IMG/VR virus record: IMGVR_UViG_3300028840_005764 | Span: 62,001 to 126,000 of that record | Strand: one strand, 5' to 3' | Origin: a virus | DNA length: 64,000 nt | In this document: positions 61,117-64,000 of the stretch, one piece after another | How the letters are laid out: each line of letters opens with the position of its first letter | How positions within the stretch are numbered: position 1 is the stretch's first letter | Made by a program: the position numbers and the translations under genes | Notes under the pieces: generated by a model | Told to the model about the DNA's origin: nothing | Database searches by the model: none | Seen by the model: only the letters and a program-made list of their open reading frames with translations

Positions 61117-61530
61117 TCAACCGCCTCCTGTTTCAGCCAAAATCTTCTTGTAATAACTCACTAGCTCGTCGATATTTTCTTTGTTTTTGATGAGGCTCAT
61201 GGCTTTCAGCGCACGTCTTTGTTCTTTGGCGTCAAGCCATTGATTATCTTTGTACTCTTTTTTCAAATCTTTCTTTTGTTCTCGGTACACATCAATCTCA
61301 GCGTCGATAGCGTTGATCGAGCGGATGAAGTCCGCGATGAGCTGTTCTTTGCTTCTGGATGTGTCTTCTGGCTCGGCTTCCGCCTCTTGTTGCAGCTTGG
61401 CGGCTATGGCCTTGCGCAGTGCTTTCTTCTTGGTGGTATCATCGTACGGCACGTCATAGACTCGTGCCATTTTTTTAAGTTGTTTTTTTGAAAGTTCTTC
61501 AAGATTCTTTGGTATTTGATTCGTCATCAT
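61117..61530 (-). CDS. SAP-like and GapR-like helical protein
   Basis: 137 residues from ATG 61530. Residues 5-48 resemble a SAP-type helix pair (LEELSKKQLKKMARVYDVPY); the C-terminal half is a helical coil reminiscent of GapR, which clamps overtwisted DNA. Both similarities are by pattern only. Confidence 0.5.
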   Translation of the reverse strand: MMTNQIPKNLEELSKKQLKKMARVYDVPYDDTTKKKALRKAIAAKLQQEAEAEPEDTSRSKEQLIADFIRSINAIDAEIDVYREQKKDLKKEYKDNQWLDAKEQRRALKAMSLIKNKENIDELVSYYKKILAETGGG

Positions 61531-61669
61531 CAACCTCTTCACTCAAAATGAGTCTCAGCTTTGGTTGTTTGCCAGCCGGCGGAATTGGAGTGTCATGTGG
61601 TGATTCGTTTTCATAGTGTAGAAAAACTTTCAACCACTTCTTCTTGAATTCTTTCCAATTTATGACCAT
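61499..61669 (-). CDS. Small 56-residue protein
   Basis: Too short for routine calling. ATG 61669 overlaps the stop of the upstream gene; basic start (WKEFKKKWLK), acidic end (EEVDDDE). Its last 30 nt overlap the start of the SAP/GapR-like gene. Confidence 0.45.
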   Translation of the reverse strand: MVINWKEFKKKWLKVFLHYENESPHDTPIPPAGKQPKLRLILSEEVDDDESNTKES

Positions 61670-61983
61670 TGTATTTCTTCTCTTTTATGACAATAATGTT
61701 CTATGATTTGTTCTTTTGTAAATTGGCTTTCATGGGGACCGGCCCGGTTGTTGGATATGATCTCATCAGCAGTATCTCCATACATACTGCTGCTTCCGTT
61801 TTTTTCTACACGCGCAAGACGTTGTTCAAGTTCTGTAAGACCTCGTTTGCCATATTCTTCTTTATAGTATTCCTTGAATTCTTCTAACGACAAACCAAAA
61901 GTCGCTGGTGCGTCTACAACAGTAGACCACTCCATGTACCAGTCGTGTTCTCCGTCATTCAGCTTGATTATGAATCTGGGCAT
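61660..61983 (-). CDS. Unknown protein
   Basis: 107 residues from ATG 61983. Charged helical; no motif recognised. Confidence 0.5.
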   Translation of the reverse strand: MPRFIIKLNDGEHDWYMEWSTVVDAPATFGLSLEEFKEYYKEEYGKRGLTELEQRLARVEKNGSSSMYGDTADEIISNNRAGPHESQFTKEQIIEHYCHKREEIQWS

Positions 61984-62192
61984 TCTTCTACCTCTGCCGC
62001 GTCTAACCACGCGGCATACGTGTGTTCAAATGTACCGTGATCATCGGGATGTAATTCTATTATCATACCACTTTTGAGTATTACTTTAACTATTGTGCCA
62101 CTACTCCATGAATCTGTTTTACTCATGTAATCGATATTATTGAATGGTATGATTGTTCCAAATTTTGATTGGAAAAAATTGCTAGGCATCAT
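61968..62192 (-). CDS. Unknown small protein
   Basis: 74 residues; strand-rich, possibly a small barrel. Overlaps both neighbours. Confidence 0.5.
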   Translation of the reverse strand: MMPSNFFQSKFGTIIPFNNIDYMSKTDSWSSGTIVKVILKSGMIIELHPDDHGTFEHTYAAWLDAAEVEECPDS

Positions 62193-62712
62193 CCCCCTCC
62201 CTTATCCAAAATTCGCACAGTTTGGAGAAGTGTTTGGTACTCAGGTATATTGGAAGATCTTTCACTGGTTTTTTATGATGTGCAAGATACGGGATGATAT
62301 CCCAATCCTCTCCAGCCTCGAATCTTGAAGCTGCTGCACAAAGGATTTTTTGAGCTTTTTCTGGTTCGTTGAAAAATCTCAGTATGTTGTCTAGATTTTT
62401 CCATTCTTCTGCTATTGGCCAATCGACAACTTTGTCTTCTTTGCACCTGTCTCTTGCCGCGTTTTGAGACACTAGCGCATAGAAAATTCGTGTTCGTAGA
62501 TTACAGTGGCCTATGGTCGGGGTCTTTGGCTTCTCTAATCCATATGCTTTGCCGAGCGCCCACGCGTAGTTCGGGCAAATATTGACAAATGCCAGTGCAT
62601 GGTGAAGATATGCTTCTCTGATTTCATCTTCTTCCAACTCCCCATATTTTGATTTCATTCCTTCTGAGCGCCACATTTGTCTGATCACGGCCAGAGCTGC
62701 ATTGTCATTCAT
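62182..62712 (-). CDS. Unknown helical protein
   Basis: 176 residues from ATG 62712, all-helical. Not recognised. Confidence 0.55.
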   Translation of the reverse strand: MNDNAALAVIRQMWRSEGMKSKYGELEEDEIREAYLHHALAFVNICPNYAWALGKAYGLEKPKTPTIGHCNLRTRIFYALVSQNAARDRCKEDKVVDWPIAEEWKNLDNILRFFNEPEKAQKILCAAASRFEAGEDWDIIPYLAHHKKPVKDLPIYLSTKHFSKLCEFWIREGDDA

Positions 62713-62713
62713 A

Positions 62714-62914
62714 TCAGTCCCTCTTGTAGGTTTTCTCAATATAGTCTTTGGCTTCTTTTAATGTCTGGAAGTTGTGTGTAGATACAGGCCCAAATGCACC
62801 GAAAATATCTTTGCCATAATCTAATACATAACCGTAGTTATATTTGTCGTCTTGAAAGAAATGTCGGAAGTTGCCGCGAGGAGAACGCCATATTGGTTTC
62901 GATCTTTTTCTCAT
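62714..62914 (-). CDS. Unknown small protein
   Basis: 66 residues; basic start, aromatic-rich centre. ATGA overlap. Confidence 0.5.
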   Translation of the reverse strand: MRKRSKPIWRSPRGNFRHFFQDDKYNYGYVLDYGKDIFGAFGPVSTHNFQTLKEAKDYIEKTYKRD

Positions 62915-63354
62915 GGAAATTTTCTCCTACCGGCGTCATCTTTGCCATATTTATCAAGGCAATAATCACACTCCTTATTACCACGAAATCCTTCTTCATC
63001 TAGAACTTGTTTTTCTAGTTCACAAAACCACCAACGAAGATTTTGTCGTGGTTCGTTGCTAAAACCATGCTCTACAGCAGACAAATTACTAGATGCAAAT
63101 TTGCCGTATCTCATAAACTCAAGTGCTCGCATGACGCCGAATGCCTCACAGTACCATGGGCAATTGCAGGATAAAGAGACTCTGTCTGTGTCTTCACCGT
63201 GATTTCTGAGAGCGTCCCTGGACGCGTGTAGCAGTGCTTTGATAGTGCTTTCTGTTTCTTTGATTATGACATCTGTCAATTTTTTTAGTCTGACTGTTGA
63301 CGTCAAGCCTTCGCGAAAGTATTTTGGTTTGTTGTTATTTGGTAATGAGCTCAT
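62911..63354 (-). CDS. Unknown Cys-containing protein
   Basis: 147 residues; CNCPWYC in the middle and CDYC near the end could form a metal site. Not recognised. Confidence 0.55.
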   Translation of the reverse strand: MSSLPNNNKPKYFREGLTSTVRLKKLTDVIIKETESTIKALLHASRDALRNHGEDTDRVSLSCNCPWYCEAFGVMRALEFMRYGKFASSNLSAVEHGFSNEPRQNLRWWFCELEKQVLDEEGFRGNKECDYCLDKYGKDDAGRRKFP

Positions 63355-63357
63355 TTA

Positions 63358-63582
63358 TTACCTCTCGATCGTATCGCCAGCTGGAATAACTTCTACTTCT
63401 ATATATGGAAAATGTTTTTTTACATACGCCACACCACATCTATATGCAACATCAAACGATAATGTAAGTGGTTCTATACTGACGTGCGCCGGGAATGGAG
63501 AAGGAAAATTAGTTTTTAAAAAGACTTTGTCAGTTGCGTGTGCCAGTATAACTGTGGCTTTAACAAATCGTAGACCGTACAT
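63358..63582 (-). CDS. Unknown small protein
   Basis: 74 residues, alternating strands. Its start overlaps the stop of the next gene by one base. Confidence 0.5.
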   Translation of the reverse strand: MYGLRFVKATVILAHATDKVFLKTNFPSPFPAHVSIEPLTLSFDVAYRCGVAYVKKHFPYIEVEVIPAGDTIER

Positions 63583-63956
63583 TATATTATTCCTATATAT
63601 TTAAGTAAAGCCATGGCGATTAGAACAAATAATGATAATACACCAATTACAATACATATTAGAACGAATGCGACTATGATTTCTATTATTGTAAAACCTT
63701 TATTTAGATTTGATTTATTTCTTTTTATTAATTTCATTATCTCGTCTATCTTTACTTCTACAGCTCCAGCGGCTATTGCTTTTTCTTGAAGCTGTTCATC
63801 AAGCTCATAGCAAGGATGTAATTTTGTATTTAAGAATTTCGAACGATCCAATCCAAGTTTTTCTTCAGCAAACTTATGAAGGAATTTGACATCACCATCA
63901 GATATTAGTTTTTGATTATGTATCATCATCTTTTTTGGGCGCGGATATAGCGGCAT
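63582..63956 (-). CDS. YPRPK-tagged protein with C-terminal prepilin-like membrane helix
   Basis: 124 residues. Begins MPLYPRPKK, one copy of the genome tag. After a soluble part, residues ~86-120 read NKGFTIIEIIVAF and continue as a hydrophobic helix, matching the type IV prepilin cleavage/methylation motif (G then F, with E at +5), but this is at the C-terminus. AGAGGAAAAG precedes ATG. Function unknown. Confidence 0.65.
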   Translation of the reverse strand: MPLYPRPKKMMIHNQKLISDGDVKFLHKFAEEKLGLDRSKFLNTKLHPCYELDEQLQEKAIAAGAVEVKIDEIMKLIKRNKSNLNKGFTIIEIIVAFVLICIVIGVLSLFVLIAMALLKYIGII

Positions 63957-64000
63957 CTTTTCCTCTGTTCTTTTTGAAGCAATTGCGTATTACTTGCATC

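Noticed and set aside
63917-64000. C-terminus of a further minus-strand gene at the window edge
   Set aside because: Two overlapping frames are open and neither can be chosen without sequence beyond the window.

Overview
The window looks like a replication-plus-accessory segment of a very large (jumbo) tailed-phage genome. It carries a phage-type replisome and recombination set, a class II ribonucleotide reductase, 21 recognisable tRNA genes, two sigma-factor fragments and dozens of small zinc-ribbon or unknown proteins packed with 1-11 nt overlaps. No capsid, tail or terminase gene is present, so the phage assignment is inference. One gene (15277-15669) carries a Cys-rich motif next to a sigma region-4 helix that I associate with Deltaproteobacteria/Myxococcota; this is a weak host pointer.

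Layout. (1) 1-21.5 kb, plus strand, AT-rich: DnaB-like helicase (partial), DnaG-like primase, a poly-aspartate protein, DnaE polymerase with a 145-residue mini-intein, HU-like protein, UvsY-like mediator, ssDNA-binding protein, RecA/UvsX, gp47/gp46 (SbcD/SbcC-like) nuclease, NrdJ, Dam methylase, DnaQ exonuclease, RuvC-like resolvase and uracil-DNA glycosylase. (2) 21.5-33 kb, minus strand: a tRNA cluster interleaved with MazG, an HNH nuclease, a Myb-like protein and several structured non-coding RNAs. (3) 33-51.9 kb, minus strand, mostly GC-rich: a sigma region-2 protein, DUF932, a GHKL-ATPase/metallopeptidase fusion, a SNF2 helicase, a methyltransferase and many small proteins, several ending in hairpins that contain the UAG stop. 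(4) 51.9-53.5 kb: a 1.6-kb gene-free region with an inverted repeat, a 250-bp tract with strict 10-nt periodicity and six iterons; it is a candidate origin or partition-like site. (5) 53.5-64 kb, minus strand, AT-rich: about 30 small unknown genes.

The most interesting feature is a probable Ro60-Y RNA system. A 537-residue protein with a C-terminal vWA domain and Ro60-like length and layout (30822-32435) lies just downstream of two RNAs, each consisting of a tRNA-like fold nested in a long bulged stem. The two stems show compensatory base changes and the same mismatches and bulge. The same 5'-strand motif (GAACT, a variable 9-nt stretch, then TTYAG) recurs inside two tRNA-like genes at 26.4-26.7 kb, where the stem is inserted as a hairpin within the tRNA fold, i.e. 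a circular permutation. All four would be tRNA-mimicking Y RNAs encoded beside their putative protein partner.

Other recurring themes are a short YPRPK-type tag at the N- or C-terminus of at least eight unrelated proteins (including both sigma fragments, the Dam methylase and the HNH nuclease), five tRNA-Leu isoacceptors that all lack the long variable arm expected of bacterial tRNA-Leu, and a second RNA family (closing helix GGTACTG/CAGTACC) present twice among the tRNAs.
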